A stretch of 64,000 bases of DNA. Source: Streptomyces sp. ATexAB-D23. Lineage in GTDB: Bacteria > Actinomycetota > Actinomycetes > Streptomycetales > Streptomycetaceae. The position numbers were made by a program, and so were the translations under genes. The stretch spans positions 491,394 to 555,393 of the forward strand of contig NZ_KB892001.1 in NCBI RefSeq assembly GCF_000373645.1, written 5' to 3'. Positions within the stretch are counted from its first letter, which is position 1. Each line of letters starts with the position of its first letter. Below, piece by piece: positions 53,932 through 63,374 of the stretch. Under the pieces are notes generated by a model. That model was not told the origin of the DNA and did not search any database. It saw nothing but the letters and a program-made list of their open reading frames with translations.

Positions 53932-54810
53932 TCAGCCCTTGACGGCTCCGGCGGACATGCCGGTGACGAGGTGCTTCTGCGCGAACAGGAACACCAGGGC
54001 CGCGGGTATCGCGATCAGTACGGACGCGGCGGTCATCGGGCCCCACTGGGCGCCGTACTGGTTGACGAACAGCTGGAGTCCGCCCGCGAGGGTGAGGTTG
54101 TCCTCGCCGACCATGAAGGCGGAGGCGTACGCCACCTCGCCCCAGGCGGTGATGAAGGAGTAGAACGCCGTGACGGCGAGGCCGGGCTTGGCCAGCGGCA
54201 GGATCAGCCGCCAGAACGTGCCGAACGGGGTGAGGCCGTCGACCTGCCCCGACTCGTCGATCTCGCGCGGGATGGTGTCGAAGAAGCCCTTCATCATCCA
54301 GGCGCAGAACGGCACCGAGATGGTCAGGTAGGTGATGACGAGCCCGGCGGGCCTATTCAGCAGCCCCATGCCCGCCATGATGTTGTAGATCGGCACGATG
54401 AGGACGGCGACCGGGAACATCTGGGTGATCAGCAGCGTCCACATCAGCCCGCGCTTGCCGGGGAACCGGAAGCGGCTGACGGCGTAGCCGGTGGAGGCGG
54501 AGACGATGACGCCGATGAGCGTGGTGAGCCCCGCGACGATCAGCGAGTTGCCGAACCAGGTCAGGAACTTCGTGTCCTTGATGAGGTTCGTGTAGTTCTC
54601 GAACGTCGTCTCTTTGAAGAAGTCCGTGGTGGAGGCGAGTTCGGCCGGCTTCAGCGAGGTGAGCAGGACCCAGAGCACGGGGAAGACCGCGATCACGGAC
54701 GCCACGATCAGCGTCAGGTGCAGGGCCGTGGAGGCGAGCGGCGAACGCTCGCCGCGCTTGCGGACCTTGGGCGCGGAGTGCCGCGCGGTGGGGGTGGTTG
54801 CGGTGGTCAC
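53932..54810 (-). CDS. malG: maltodextrin ABC transporter permease MalG
   Basis: This 292-residue permease has six membrane helices (LILASVIAVFPVLWVLL-type at the start) and the EAA-like cytosolic loop ESGQVDGLTPFGTFWRLILPLAKPGL, which contacts the ATPase. It works with MalF and MalE; no ATPase gene is present, as expected when the shared MsiK subunit is encoded elsewhere. GTG 54810 overlaps the malF stop (GTGA). Confidence 0.93.
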   Translation of the reverse strand: MTTATTPTARHSAPKVRKRGERSPLASTALHLTLIVASVIAVFPVLWVLLTSLKPAELASTTDFFKETTFENYTNLIKDTKFLTWFGNSLIVAGLTTLIGVIVSASTGYAVSRFRFPGKRGLMWTLLITQMFPVAVLIVPIYNIMAGMGLLNRPAGLVITYLTISVPFCAWMMKGFFDTIPREIDESGQVDGLTPFGTFWRLILPLAKPGLAVTAFYSFITAWGEVAYASAFMVGEDNLTLAGGLQLFVNQYGAQWGPMTAASVLIAIPAALVFLFAQKHLVTGMSAGAVKG

Positions 54811-55823
54811 CAGTCATCTCCCTGAGTGCGCAGGACTCGCCGGTAGACGGTGGCGAAGATCAGCAGGAGTACGAGGATCAGCACGCCCCAGGTGGAGGAC
54901 TGCGCGAAGTCGCGCGGGCTGATCTCGAAGGAGAACTTGTACGCCTGCGTCACCAGGATCTGGGTCGCGTCGCCGGGTCCGCCCCGGGTCAGCAGGAAGA
55001 TCACCGGGAACATGTTGAAGGTCCAGATGGTGGAGAGCAGGATCACGGTCGTGGAGACCGGCCGCAGTCCGGGCAGGGTGACGTGGCGGAAGCGCTGCCA
55101 GGCGCTGGCGCCGTCCATCTCCGCGGCCTCGTAGTGCTCGCTGGGTATGGACTGGAGGCCGCCGAGCAGGGCGACCATGATGAACGGCACGCCGAGCCAC
55201 ACGTTGACCACGATGACGGCGATCTTGGCGATGGTGGGGTCGCCCAGCCAGTCGATGCCCTCGAAGCCGGCGCCGGAGAGGATCTTGTTGAGCAGCCCGC
55301 GGTCGTTGTTGTAGAGGAAGCGCCAGGCGAAGACGGAGACGAAGCCGGGGACCGCCCAGGGCAGGATGAGCGCCATCCGGTAGGCGGAGCGCCCGGCGAT
55401 CCTGCGGTTGAGGATGTTCGCGAGCGCCATGCCGAGCGCGAAGGTGATGGAGACGCAGGAGACCGTCCACACCAGGGTCCACCCGAGTGTGCCGAGGAAC
55501 TGTTCGCCGGTGAGCGCATCGGCGTAGTTGTCCAGACCGACGAACTTGTACGTGGCGGGCAGGTGGTTGACACCGATGGACCGCGCGACGTTGCGCTCGT
55601 TGGCGTCGGTCAGCGACAGGAAGATGCCGCGGACCAGCGGATAACCGATGATCACGCCGATCACGACGACGACCGGGGCCACCATCGTCCAGGCGTACCA
55701 GTGTGTCGACAGTGCCCGCCGGAGCTTGCCCGGCGGCGGGGGGTTGCCAGTACCGCGGCTCCGGCCGCGGGCGACGTCGTCGCCCGCGGCCTTCGCCACC
55801 GACTGGCTGGTGTGGACAGCCAT
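54807..55823 (-). CDS. malF: maltodextrin ABC transporter permease MalF
   Basis: This 338-residue permease has a long cytosolic N-terminus, then helices beginning WYAWTMVAPVVVVIGVIIGYPLV. The EAA loop YEAAEMDGASAWQRFRHVTLPGLRP is well conserved. It pairs with MalG in the membrane. Its start is 21 bases after malE and its stop overlaps malG, confirming an operon. ATG 55823 was used. Confidence 0.94.
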   Translation of the reverse strand: MAVHTSQSVAKAAGDDVARGRSRGTGNPPPPGKLRRALSTHWYAWTMVAPVVVVIGVIIGYPLVRGIFLSLTDANERNVARSIGVNHLPATYKFVGLDNYADALTGEQFLGTLGWTLVWTVSCVSITFALGMALANILNRRIAGRSAYRMALILPWAVPGFVSVFAWRFLYNNDRGLLNKILSGAGFEGIDWLGDPTIAKIAVIVVNVWLGVPFIMVALLGGLQSIPSEHYEAAEMDGASAWQRFRHVTLPGLRPVSTTVILLSTIWTFNMFPVIFLLTRGGPGDATQILVTQAYKFSFEISPRDFAQSSTWGVLILVLLLIFATVYRRVLRTQGDDW

Positions 55824-55844
55824 CAGCCGGCCTGCCTTCCTGAG

Positions 55845-57122
55845 TTACTTCCAGCCGTCAAGGAGCTTGCGGTAGGCGGTACCGGTCGTCTTGACCGCCT
55901 TCTCCGGGGAGGTCTGGCCGGTGAGGGCCTTGGTGTACTCGGTGACGAGCGGCGCGAAGAGGCTGCCGGTCTCCGGGATCCAGGGGCGCTCGACGGCGCT
56001 CTCGACGACCGGCTTGAAGAAGCCGACGATCTCGTTGTCGACCACGGACTCCTCGGCGTAGGCGGAGGTGCGGGTCGGCAGGAGGTTGAGCTCCTCGGTG
56101 ACCTGGGCCTGCGTCTTGACGGAGGTCATGTAGTCGACGAAGGCGTAGGAGGCCTCAAGGTTCTTGGAACCGGCGTAGACGGCCAGGTTGTGACCGCCCT
56201 GCGGGGCGCCCTGCGCGACGGAGCCGGCCGGGACCGGGGCGACGCCGAGGTTGGCCTTGTCCTTGAACTCCTTGCCGGCGTACGTGTCGGCGACGGCCCA
56301 CGGGCCGTTGATCATCATCGCGACGTCGCCGTCCTTGAAGGACGCCTGCATGTTGTCCCAGCCGTCCGTGGCGTCCGTCTTCGCGACGCCGGAGTCGACC
56401 AGGTCCTTGACGAGCTTCATGGCCTTGACACCGGCCGCGTTGTCGATGGTGACGGCCTTGTCGGCGGCGTTGACCATGTCGCCGCCCTCGCCGTACAGGA
56501 AGGGCAGGAACCAGTACGCGTCGTCGCCGCGCAGGTAGAGGCCGGTCTTGCCGGTCTTCGACTTGATCTTCTTCGAGGCGGACTTCAGCTCGTCGATCGT
56601 GGTGGGGACCTCGACGCCGGCCTCCTTGAAGATCTTCTTGTTGTAGAAGATGCCCAGGGAGTCGATCACCTGCGGAACGGCGAACGTCTTGCCGTTGTAC
56701 TTGGTGGAAGCGGCGGCCTGCTTCAGGAAGTCGTCCTGCTTCTGGAGGGCCGTGGTTCCGTCCAGCGGGGCGAGGTAGCCGAGGTCAGCGAACTCGGGCG
56801 TCCAGGCGACCTCGGAGCGGATCACGTCGGGGGCGCCGGAGCCCGCCTGAGCCGCGTTCTTGAACTTGTTCTGCGCGTCACCGAAAGGCACGTTGACGTA
56901 CTTGACGTCGACCTTCGGGTGCAGCTTCTCGAAGCCCTCGGCGATCTTCTTGAAGACCTTGTCCTCACTGCCCGCGGTGGAGGTGTCCCACCACGTGACG
57001 GTGCCGGAGAGCTCGCCCGAGCTCTTGGAGGGGCTGTCGGAACTGTCGTCATCGCTGCCGCAGGCGGTCGCCGCGAGCGCCAGGGCCGCGACCAGGGCGG
57101 TGGCCGTTATGCCACGTCGCAT
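55845..57122 (-). CDS. malE: maltodextrin-binding lipoprotein MalE
   Basis: This 425-residue solute-binding protein has a lipoprotein signal (MRRGITATALVAALALAATAC, lipobox ATAC with the lipid-bearing Cys). It shows the family-1 pattern VTWWDTSTAGSEDKVFKKIAEGFEKLHP and DVAMMINGPWAVAD. It captures maltose and maltodextrins at the outer face of the membrane for MalF-MalG. Candidate operators lie upstream at 57205-57282. ATG 57122 is the start. Confidence 0.95.
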   Translation of the reverse strand: MRRGITATALVAALALAATACGSDDDSSDSPSKSSGELSGTVTWWDTSTAGSEDKVFKKIAEGFEKLHPKVDVKYVNVPFGDAQNKFKNAAQAGSGAPDVIRSEVAWTPEFADLGYLAPLDGTTALQKQDDFLKQAAASTKYNGKTFAVPQVIDSLGIFYNKKIFKEAGVEVPTTIDELKSASKKIKSKTGKTGLYLRGDDAYWFLPFLYGEGGDMVNAADKAVTIDNAAGVKAMKLVKDLVDSGVAKTDATDGWDNMQASFKDGDVAMMINGPWAVADTYAGKEFKDKANLGVAPVPAGSVAQGAPQGGHNLAVYAGSKNLEASYAFVDYMTSVKTQAQVTEELNLLPTRTSAYAEESVVDNEIVGFFKPVVESAVERPWIPETGSLFAPLVTEYTKALTGQTSPEKAVKTTGTAYRKLLDGWK

Positions 57123-57204
57123 CTGAACTCCTTCAACTGCCGTACCGCTCCGTCGCGGCGCCGGGTCGACGTGAACGTAACAAGGATGAAAGACGACCGA
57201 AAGA

Positions 57205-57226
57205 CTTTGCGGAAGATTTCTGCAAG
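57205..57226. promoter_or_regulatory. CTTTGC / TGCAAG site pair before malE
   Basis: CTTTGC and TGCAAG are spaced within 22 bases, 83 bases upstream of the malE start. The half-sites resemble the TTGCAAG-type sequence at 57373 and those before aml, a good candidate for MalR binding. Confidence 0.5.
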
Positions 57227-57263
57227 CTCCGGCGATCGTTACATTGGCGTGTCCTCAAGGTTG

Positions 57264-57282
57264 CCGTCAAGACTCTTGACGG
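57264..57282. promoter_or_regulatory. perfect palindrome between malE and malR
   Basis: CCGTCAAG-ACT-CTTGACGG is a perfect 8+3+8 palindrome in the middle of the divergent malE-malR region. It is a separate motif from CTTGCAAG and could be a second regulator's site or a terminator-like structure. Confidence 0.6.
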
Positions 57283-57372
57283 AACCCGTCGATCCCTGAC
57301 AGGGAGGGCTCACCAGCCCCGATTCCGCAGTGCGACGATCCGACCGCAGCCGGCGAACCACCACCGCAAGAC

Positions 57373-57380
57373 CTTGCAAG
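57373..57380. promoter_or_regulatory. CTTGCAAG operator core before malR
   Basis: The 8-bp palindrome CTTGCAAG lies within CGCAAGACCTTGCAAGACGT (57365-57384). The flanks also carry GCAAG and GTTGC. It is the consensus-like MalR core and lies 120 bases before malR ATG, suggesting autoregulation. Confidence 0.65.
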
Positions 57381-57500
57381 ACGTTGCTGCGGACCTCCAC
57401 GGCCCCCTCCCCCGGGCCGCAAGCCCGCCCACCGCCGCCGCTCCCGCCCGGTTCCCTTCCTGGTGGGCAATCCGACCCGCTCCCGGTACAGTCCATTGCC

Positions 57501-58565
57501 ATGACCGCACGGCTTGCCGATATCGCAACTCAGGCGGGGGTCAGCGAAGCGACGGTCAGCCGCGTACTGAACGGCAAGCCCGGGGTTGCCGCTGCCACCC
57601 GCGAATCCGTCCTCGCCGCGCTCGACGTCCTCGGCTACGAACGGCCCGTACGTCTGCGCAGGCGCAGCGCGGGGCTCGTCGGCCTGATCACGCCCGAGCT
57701 GGAGAACCCCATCTTCCCGGCGCTCGCCCAGGTCATCGGGCAGGCGCTGACCCGGCAGGGCTACACCCCGGTGCTGGCGACCCAGACCCCGGGCGGCTCC
57801 ACCGAGGACGAGCTGACGGAGATGCTGGTCGACCGGGGCGTCTCCGGGATCATCTTCGTCTCCGGGCTGCACGCGGACACCTCCGCCGACATGCAGCGCT
57901 ACGAACAACTGCGCGCGCAGGGCGTGCCCTTCGTCCTGGTCAACGGCTTCTCGCCCAAGGTGCAGGCGCCGTTCATCTCCCCGGACGACCGGGCCGCGAT
58001 GCGGCTGGCGGTGACCCACCTGGTGTCGCTCGGCCACACCCGGATCGGGCTCGCGGTCGGCCCCAAGCGCTTCGTCCCCGTGCTCCGCAAGATCGAGGGC
58101 TTCCACACCACGATGCGCGAGCAGTTGAACCTGACGGCGGACGAGGTCGAGGAGCTGATCCAGCACTCCCTGTACACGCTCGAAGGCGGCCAGGCAGCCG
58201 CGTCGGCGCTGATGGAACGGGGTTGCACGGCGGTGGTGTGCGCGAGCGACATGATGGCGCTCGGCGCGATCAGGGCCGCCCGCAGGCTCTCCCGCGAGGT
58301 CCCGCGCGAGGTCTCGGTCGTGGGCTACGACGACTCGCCGCTCATAGCGTTCACCGACCCACCGCTGACCACGATCCGCCAGCCGGTCACGGCGATGGGC
58401 CAGGCCGCGGTACGCACACTCCTGGAGGAGATCGGCGGCACGCCCGCCCCGCACAGCGAGTTCGTCTTCATGCCGGAGCTGGTCGTACGCGGTTCGACGG
58501 CCGCCGGCCCCGGCACGGCCACCACCTCGCAGGCCGCTCCCCCAGGATCGCACGCCCGCCCGTAA
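57501..58565 (+). CDS. malR: maltose repressor MalR (LacI family)
   Basis: This 354-residue repressor has LADIATQAGVSEATVSRVLNGKPGVA as its HTH and hinge (LacI recognition helix ATVSRVLN) and the effector-binding domain with VNGFSPKVQAPFISPDDRAAMRLAVTHL. It is divergent from malEFG, the arrangement known for Streptomyces malR, and would release DNA upon binding maltose or a maltodextrin. ATG 57501 was used. It is a paralogue of the LacI gene at 51040. The C-terminal tail is Ala/Pro/Ser-rich. Confidence 0.93.
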   Translation: MTARLADIATQAGVSEATVSRVLNGKPGVAAATRESVLAALDVLGYERPVRLRRRSAGLVGLITPELENPIFPALAQVIGQALTRQGYTPVLATQTPGGSTEDELTEMLVDRGVSGIIFVSGLHADTSADMQRYEQLRAQGVPFVLVNGFSPKVQAPFISPDDRAAMRLAVTHLVSLGHTRIGLAVGPKRFVPVLRKIEGFHTTMREQLNLTADEVEELIQHSLYTLEGGQAAASALMERGCTAVVCASDMMALGAIRAARRLSREVPREVSVVGYDDSPLIAFTDPPLTTIRQPVTAMGQAAVRTLLEEIGGTPAPHSEFVFMPELVVRGSTAAGPGTATTSQAAPPGSHARP

Positions 58566-58644
58566 CAGGCCTGCCGGACGTGCAACTCGCGCCCCGCCGG
58601 AGGATCATCGGGCGGGGAGGGCAAATCTGGCAGACTCTGTGCCT

Positions 58645-59613
58645 ATGGGTGAATTGAGCGTGAAACGACAGGAAGGCCGTACGGAGGCCACCCCGTCACC
58701 CATCGTGAACGAGGCGGCTCCCGAGGCGAACACGAAGCAATCCGGTCGCGCGCACGGGATCGGCAGAGCGGTCGAGAGACCGTTCGGCCACGTCGTGTCA
58801 CGACTGCGCTCCCCGCGGTCGCCCCGGCGGCCCCGGCTCTGGTTCGAAATCCTGCTCATCGCGCTGAGTTACTGGCTGTACTCGTTGGTGCGCAACGCGG
58901 TCCCGGAGCAGAAGGCCGCCGCCCTGGCCAACGCGGACTGGCTGTGGTCGGTCGAGCGGTTCCTCGGCATCGCCGTCGAGCAGTCGGTCAACCACGCGGT
59001 GAACTCGGTTTCCTGGCTCATCGTGTCGATGAACTACTACTACGCGACCCTGCACTTCATCGTCACGATCAGTGTGCTCGTGTGGCTGTTCCGCAGACAC
59101 CCCGGCCGGTACGCGGCGGCCCGACTGGCCCTGTTCGCGACCACGGCGGTCGCGCTCGTCGGCTACTACCTGTACCCGTTGGCCCCGCCCCGCCTGATGA
59201 ACGGCGGCAACTTCATCGACACGGTCCTGGTCCACCAGACCTGGGGCTCGATGGCGTCGGGCAACTTCAAGAACATGTCGAACCAGTACGCGGCGATGCC
59301 GTCGATGCACATCGGCTGGTCGCTGTGGTGCGGCCTCACCATCTTCGCCCTGGCCTCGGCCCCCTGGGCGCGCATCCTGGGCCTGCTGTACCCGACGGTG
59401 ACCCTGATGGTCATCGTGTCGACGGCGAACCACTTCTGGCTGGACGCGGTGGGCGGCGTGGCGTGCCTGGCGTTCGGTTACGCGGTGTCGTACGCCTGGT
59501 ACGGGTCGCTGCCGCACCGGTTGCCGAAGCGGATCGCGCCGAAGACGGCGCGCAGACCACGGCTGAGCGCGCTGTCGGCGCAGCCGCGCGAGGCGGCGGC
59601 GACCCGCCACTAG
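58645..59613 (+). CDS. PAP2 family membrane phosphatase-like protein
   Basis: This 322-residue protein has six hydrophobic helices and the inositolphosphotransferase-like PAP2 pattern PLAPPRLMNGGNFIDT, YAAMPSMHIGWSLW (the catalytic His) and ANHFWLDAVGG (second His and Asp). It is probably a lipid phosphatase or phosphotransferase acting at the outer membrane leaflet. The N-terminal 60 residues are cytosolic and low complexity. ATG 58645 was used. It converges with glnE. Confidence 0.88.
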   Translation: MGELSVKRQEGRTEATPSPIVNEAAPEANTKQSGRAHGIGRAVERPFGHVVSRLRSPRSPRRPRLWFEILLIALSYWLYSLVRNAVPEQKAAALANADWLWSVERFLGIAVEQSVNHAVNSVSWLIVSMNYYYATLHFIVTISVLVWLFRRHPGRYAAARLALFATTAVALVGYYLYPLAPPRLMNGGNFIDTVLVHQTWGSMASGNFKNMSNQYAAMPSMHIGWSLWCGLTIFALASAPWARILGLLYPTVTLMVIVSTANHFWLDAVGGVACLAFGYAVSYAWYGSLPHRLPKRIAPKTARRPRLSALSAQPREAAATRH

Positions 59614-59623
59614 TACCGCGGCA

Positions 59624-59686
59624 CAATCAAGCCCCTCCGGCGATTGAGGAGCGGGGTGTGGGGCGGCGCCCCACAAGCCCCCCGGA
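59624..59686. repeat. Streptomyces intergenic hairpin repeat
   Basis: AAGCCCCTCCGGCGATTGAG followed by GAGCGGGG and the near-palindrome GTGGGGCGGCGCCCCAC form paired hairpins between convergent PAP2 and glnE. I recall this block as a dispersed intergenic repeat present in many copies in Streptomyces. It is likely also a bidirectional terminator. Confidence 0.75.
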
Positions 59687-59697
59687 GGGCCCGCGCC

Positions 59698-62688
59698 TCA
59701 CCCCCCGTAGAACCGCTCCTCCACAACCCCCCGCGCCCGCCGCGTGATGCGGCGGTAGTCGTCCAGCATGTCGCCCACGTGCCCCTCCTCGTACCCGAGG
59801 TAACGGCCCACCGCGGTCAGCTCGCGCGGGACCGAGGGGAAGGTGTCGCCGGGCCGGCCCCGTACGAGCATCACCGCGTTGCGGACCCGGGTGGCCAGGA
59901 CCCACGCCTCGTCCAGGGTCCTGGCGTCGTCCTCGGGGATGAGGCCCGCCTCGCACGCCGCGGCGAGTGCCTGGCGGGTGCGGGTGGTGCGCAGGCCGGG
60001 GACCGACCGGGCGTGCTGCATCTGCGTCAGCTGGACCGTCCACTCGACGTCGCTCAGGCCGCCCCGCCCCAGCTTGGTGTGGAGGGTCGAGTCCGCGCCG
60101 CGCGGCATCCGCTCGGACTCCATGCGGGCCTTGAGCCGCCGGATCTCGCGGACCGCGTCCTCCTCCAGCCCGTCCTTCGGATATCGCAGCGGGTCGATCA
60201 GCGCGACGAAGTCCGCGCCCAGGTCCAGGTCCCCGGCCATCGGCTCGGCCCGCAGCAGCGCCTGGCTCTCCCAGCCGAGCGACCAGCGCCGGTAGTACGC
60301 CCCGTACGACTTCAGGGTGCGCACCAGCGGGCCGCTCTTGCCCTCGGGGCGCAGGTCGGCGTCGATGATGAGGGGCGGGTCGGCGGTGGGCAGCTGGAGC
60401 AGCCGGCGCATCTCGGAGACCACCCGGTTCGCGGCCCGGCTCGCCTCCTGTTCGTCCACGCCCTCGCGCGGCTCGTGGACGAACAGGACGTCCGCGTCGG
60501 AGCCGTATCCCAGCTCGTGCCCGCCGAAGCGGCCCATGCCGATGACCGCGAACCGGGTGGGCAGGGTGTCGCCCCACTCCGCGCGGACGGCGGCCCGCAG
60601 CGCCCCGGCGATGGTGACGGCGTTCAGGTCGGTGACGGCGCCGCCGACCCGGTCGACGAGGGCGCCCGGGTCGGATTCGGCGGGGCTGTCCTCCGTGCCG
60701 TAGGAGCCGATGAGGTCGGCGGCCGTCGTGCGGAACAGCTCGCGCCTGCGCACCCCGCGCACCACCGCGACGGCCGACTCCGCGTCGCCGGCGCGGCCCA
60801 CGGCGGCCAGCACCTCCTGTTCCAGGTGCGTGCGGCTGCGGGGGGCGAGGCCGTGCGGGTCGCCGAGGATGGTGACGGCCTCGGGGGCGCGCAACAGCAG
60901 GTCGGGGGCGAGCCGGCCGGCCGACAGGACCCGGGCGAGGTTCTCCGCCGCGGCCCCTTCGTCGCGCAGGAGCCGCAGGTACCAGGGGGTCTTGCCGAGC
61001 GCGTCGGACACCTTGCGGAAGCCGAGGAGTCCGGCGTCCGGGTCGGCGGAGTCCGCGAACCAGCCGAGCAGCACCGGCAGCAGGGTGCGCTGGATGGCGG
61101 CCTTGCGCGAGACCCCGGAGGACAGGGCCTCCAGGTGTCGCAGGGCGGCCGCCGGGTCCTCGTAGCCGAGGGCCACGAGCCGGGCGGTGGCGGCCTTCGT
61201 GCTGAGCCGGGACTCGCCGGGCGCGAGCTGGGCGACGGCGTCGAGCAGCGGCCGGTAGAACAGCTTCTCGTGCAGCCGGCGCACCACGGACGCGTGCCGC
61301 CGCCAGGCCTGGTTCAGCTCGGCGATGGGGTCGGTGCGCAGTCCGAGGGAGCGTCCGAGGCGGCGCAGGTCCGGCTCGTCGTCGGGGACGAGGTGGGTGC
61401 GGCGCAGCCGGTAGAGCTGGATGCGGTGTTCCATGGCGCGCAGGAACCGGTAGGCGTCGTCCAGCTGTACGGCGTCCACGCGCCCCACGTAACCGCCGTC
61501 GGCGAGCGCCCCCAGCGCCTTCAGGGTCGATCCGCTGCGCAGGGCGGGGTCGCTGCGGCCGTGGACGAGCTGGAGCAGCTGGACGGCGAACTCGACGTCC
61601 CGCAGCCCGCCGGGTCCGAGCTTCAGCTCCCGGTCGACGCGGTCGGCGGGGATGGTGTCCACGACGCGGCGGCGCATCTTCTGCACGTCGGGGACGAAGT
61701 TCTCGCGGTCGGCGGCCTGCCAGACGAGCGGCGAGACGGCTTCGACGTATTCGGCGCCGAGCGCGGTGTCCCCGGCCACCGGCCGGGCCTTGAGGAGCGC
61801 CTGGAACTCCCAGGTCTTGGCCCAGCGCTGGTAGTAGGCGAGGTGCGAGGAGAGCGTACGGACCAGGGGCCCGTTGCGGCCCTCGGGGCGGAGGTTGGCG
61901 TCGACGGGCCAGATGGTGCCCTCGGCGGTCGTGTCGGAGCAGATCCGCATGAGGTGCGCGGCGAGCCGGGTGGCGGCCTGTACGGCCTTGTTCTCCTCGG
62001 CGCCGTCGGCGGGTTCCGCGACGAAGATGACGTCGACGTCGGAGACGTAGTTCAGCTCGTGGCCGCCGCACTTGCCCATCGCGATGACCGCGAGCCGGCA
62101 CCGCGCGGCGTCGTCGGGGGCCGCCGCCGACGCGATGCGCAGGGCGGCCCGCAGCGTCGCGGTGGCGAGGTCGGCCAGCTCGGCGGCGGTCTCGGCGACG
62201 TCGGTGGTGCCGCAGACGTCCCGGGCGGCGATGGACAGCAGGCACCGCCGGTAACCGGCGCGCAGCTCGTCCGGGTCGTCGGCCCCGGCCAGCTCCTGCT
62301 CGAACTCGGTGACCCCGGGGTGCAGGTCGGTGGCCTCGTACGTGACGAGAACCTGCCAGTCGCGGGGGTGGCGTGCCAGGTGGTCGCCGAGCGCCTCCGA
62401 CGCCCCGAGCACCCCGAGCAGCCGGTCCCGCAGGGGCTTCGCCGTGACCAGGGTGTCCAGCAGGATCTGCCGCTGGCCCGCCTCCTCGGCCTCGACCAGC
62501 CGGACCAGGCCGCGCAGCGCCAGATCGGGGTCGGCGGTGGCCCCGAGCGCGTCGAGGAGCACGGAGTCGGAACGTACGGAGGAGAGGTCGGGCAGGTCGA
62601 GCAGCCGCTCGGCGGCGGACGGGTCGGTGAAACCGTGCCGCAGCAGTCGGGTGAACGTACTGCTCCTGCGCCCCGGCACCATCGTCAT
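59698..62688 (-). CDS. glnE: glutamine synthetase adenylyltransferase/deadenylylase GlnE
   Basis: GlnE attaches and removes AMP on Tyr397 of GlnA. The 996-residue protein has two nucleotidyltransferase domains: the deadenylylase half with MGKCGGHELNYVSDVDVIFV and the adenylylase half with MGRFGGHELGYGSDADVLFV. Helical GlnE-specific regions lie between and after them (GLRDVEFAVQLLQLVHG, GLSDVEWTVQLTQMQHA). ATG 62688 follows GGGAG. In Streptomyces it acts on glnA under nitrogen excess; glnA itself is encoded 49 kb away in this window. GlnB/GlnK input is not visible here. Confidence 0.97.
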   Translation of the reverse strand: MTMVPGRRSSTFTRLLRHGFTDPSAAERLLDLPDLSSVRSDSVLLDALGATADPDLALRGLVRLVEAEEAGQRQILLDTLVTAKPLRDRLLGVLGASEALGDHLARHPRDWQVLVTYEATDLHPGVTEFEQELAGADDPDELRAGYRRCLLSIAARDVCGTTDVAETAAELADLATATLRAALRIASAAAPDDAARCRLAVIAMGKCGGHELNYVSDVDVIFVAEPADGAEENKAVQAATRLAAHLMRICSDTTAEGTIWPVDANLRPEGRNGPLVRTLSSHLAYYQRWAKTWEFQALLKARPVAGDTALGAEYVEAVSPLVWQAADRENFVPDVQKMRRRVVDTIPADRVDRELKLGPGGLRDVEFAVQLLQLVHGRSDPALRSGSTLKALGALADGGYVGRVDAVQLDDAYRFLRAMEHRIQLYRLRRTHLVPDDEPDLRRLGRSLGLRTDPIAELNQAWRRHASVVRRLHEKLFYRPLLDAVAQLAPGESRLSTKAATARLVALGYEDPAAALRHLEALSSGVSRKAAIQRTLLPVLLGWFADSADPDAGLLGFRKVSDALGKTPWYLRLLRDEGAAAENLARVLSAGRLAPDLLLRAPEAVTILGDPHGLAPRSRTHLEQEVLAAVGRAGDAESAVAVVRGVRRRELFRTTAADLIGSYGTEDSPAESDPGALVDRVGGAVTDLNAVTIAGALRAAVRAEWGDTLPTRFAVIGMGRFGGHELGYGSDADVLFVHEPREGVDEQEASRAANRVVSEMRRLLQLPTADPPLIIDADLRPEGKSGPLVRTLKSYGAYYRRWSLGWESQALLRAEPMAGDLDLGADFVALIDPLRYPKDGLEEDAVREIRRLKARMESERMPRGADSTLHTKLGRGGLSDVEWTVQLTQMQHARSVPGLRTTRTRQALAAACEAGLIPEDDARTLDEAWVLATRVRNAVMLVRGRPGDTFPSVPRELTAVGRYLGYEEGHVGDMLDDYRRITRRARGVVEERFYGG

Positions 62689-62894
62689 TCCGCGCTCTCC
62701 CGCTCGCCGCCCGATCAGCTTCCGGCTTTGAAGCCTATGGCCTTTCGTTCGGATCAGCCCGCGAGCCCTGCCCGGTTCCTTCAGGGGGCGTCCGGGCCCG
62801 CCGCCCGCCGGGACAACGGCTCGGTGAGAACCGTCTCGGGCCTGTCGGGCGTCCTGGTCTACGGTGTCGTGAGTTCGCGGGAGGGGGAGGGGCC

Positions 62895-63374
62895 GTGGAG
62901 CGATCTCGGGCAGCGCTGGCCGAGCGCTTAGCCGAGCGGAGGAGCGGGGTAGGGGACCCGCGGGCGCTGGTCGGTGAGATGCGGCGCGCGGTGCTTCTGG
63001 TGCCGGTGTCCGGTGACCGTCTGTGGTCGGCGCGGGTGGGCGGGGTGCGGTGGGCGGCGTCTCCCGCTTCGAGTACACCCACTTCGACCTCCTCGCCGCC
63101 CGCACCGGACCGGACGGCGCCCGCTACGAGTTCGAGCACGACCGCGCACTGCGCCTCACCCGCGTCACCAACCCGCAGGGGCTGGCCTGGAATTACGTGT
63201 ACGACGCGGCCGGCCGCATGGTCGCCGAGACCGACTTCGACGGCCGCACCCTCACCTACGAACTGGACGCGGCGGGCAGGCTCACCGCCCGCACCGACGC
63301 CCTCGGCGGGACCATCGCGTACGAACGCGACCCGCTCGGCCAGATCCTCCGCAAGGACGTCGACGGCCACGTGA
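62895..63374 (+). pseudogene. truncated SseB-like gene fused out of frame
   Basis: GTG 62895 (site GGGGAGGGG) opens a frame whose first about 55 residues (ERSRAALAERLAERRSGVGDP, RRAVLLVPV, GGVRW) resemble the start of SseB-like actinobacterial proteins. From about 63056 the DNA instead encodes RHS repeats in another frame, and the SseB frame continues as unrelated Ser/Thr/Pro-rich sequence to 63374. The usual rest of the SseB protein is missing. I interpret this as a truncation caused by recombination with the RHS gene. Confidence 0.6.
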
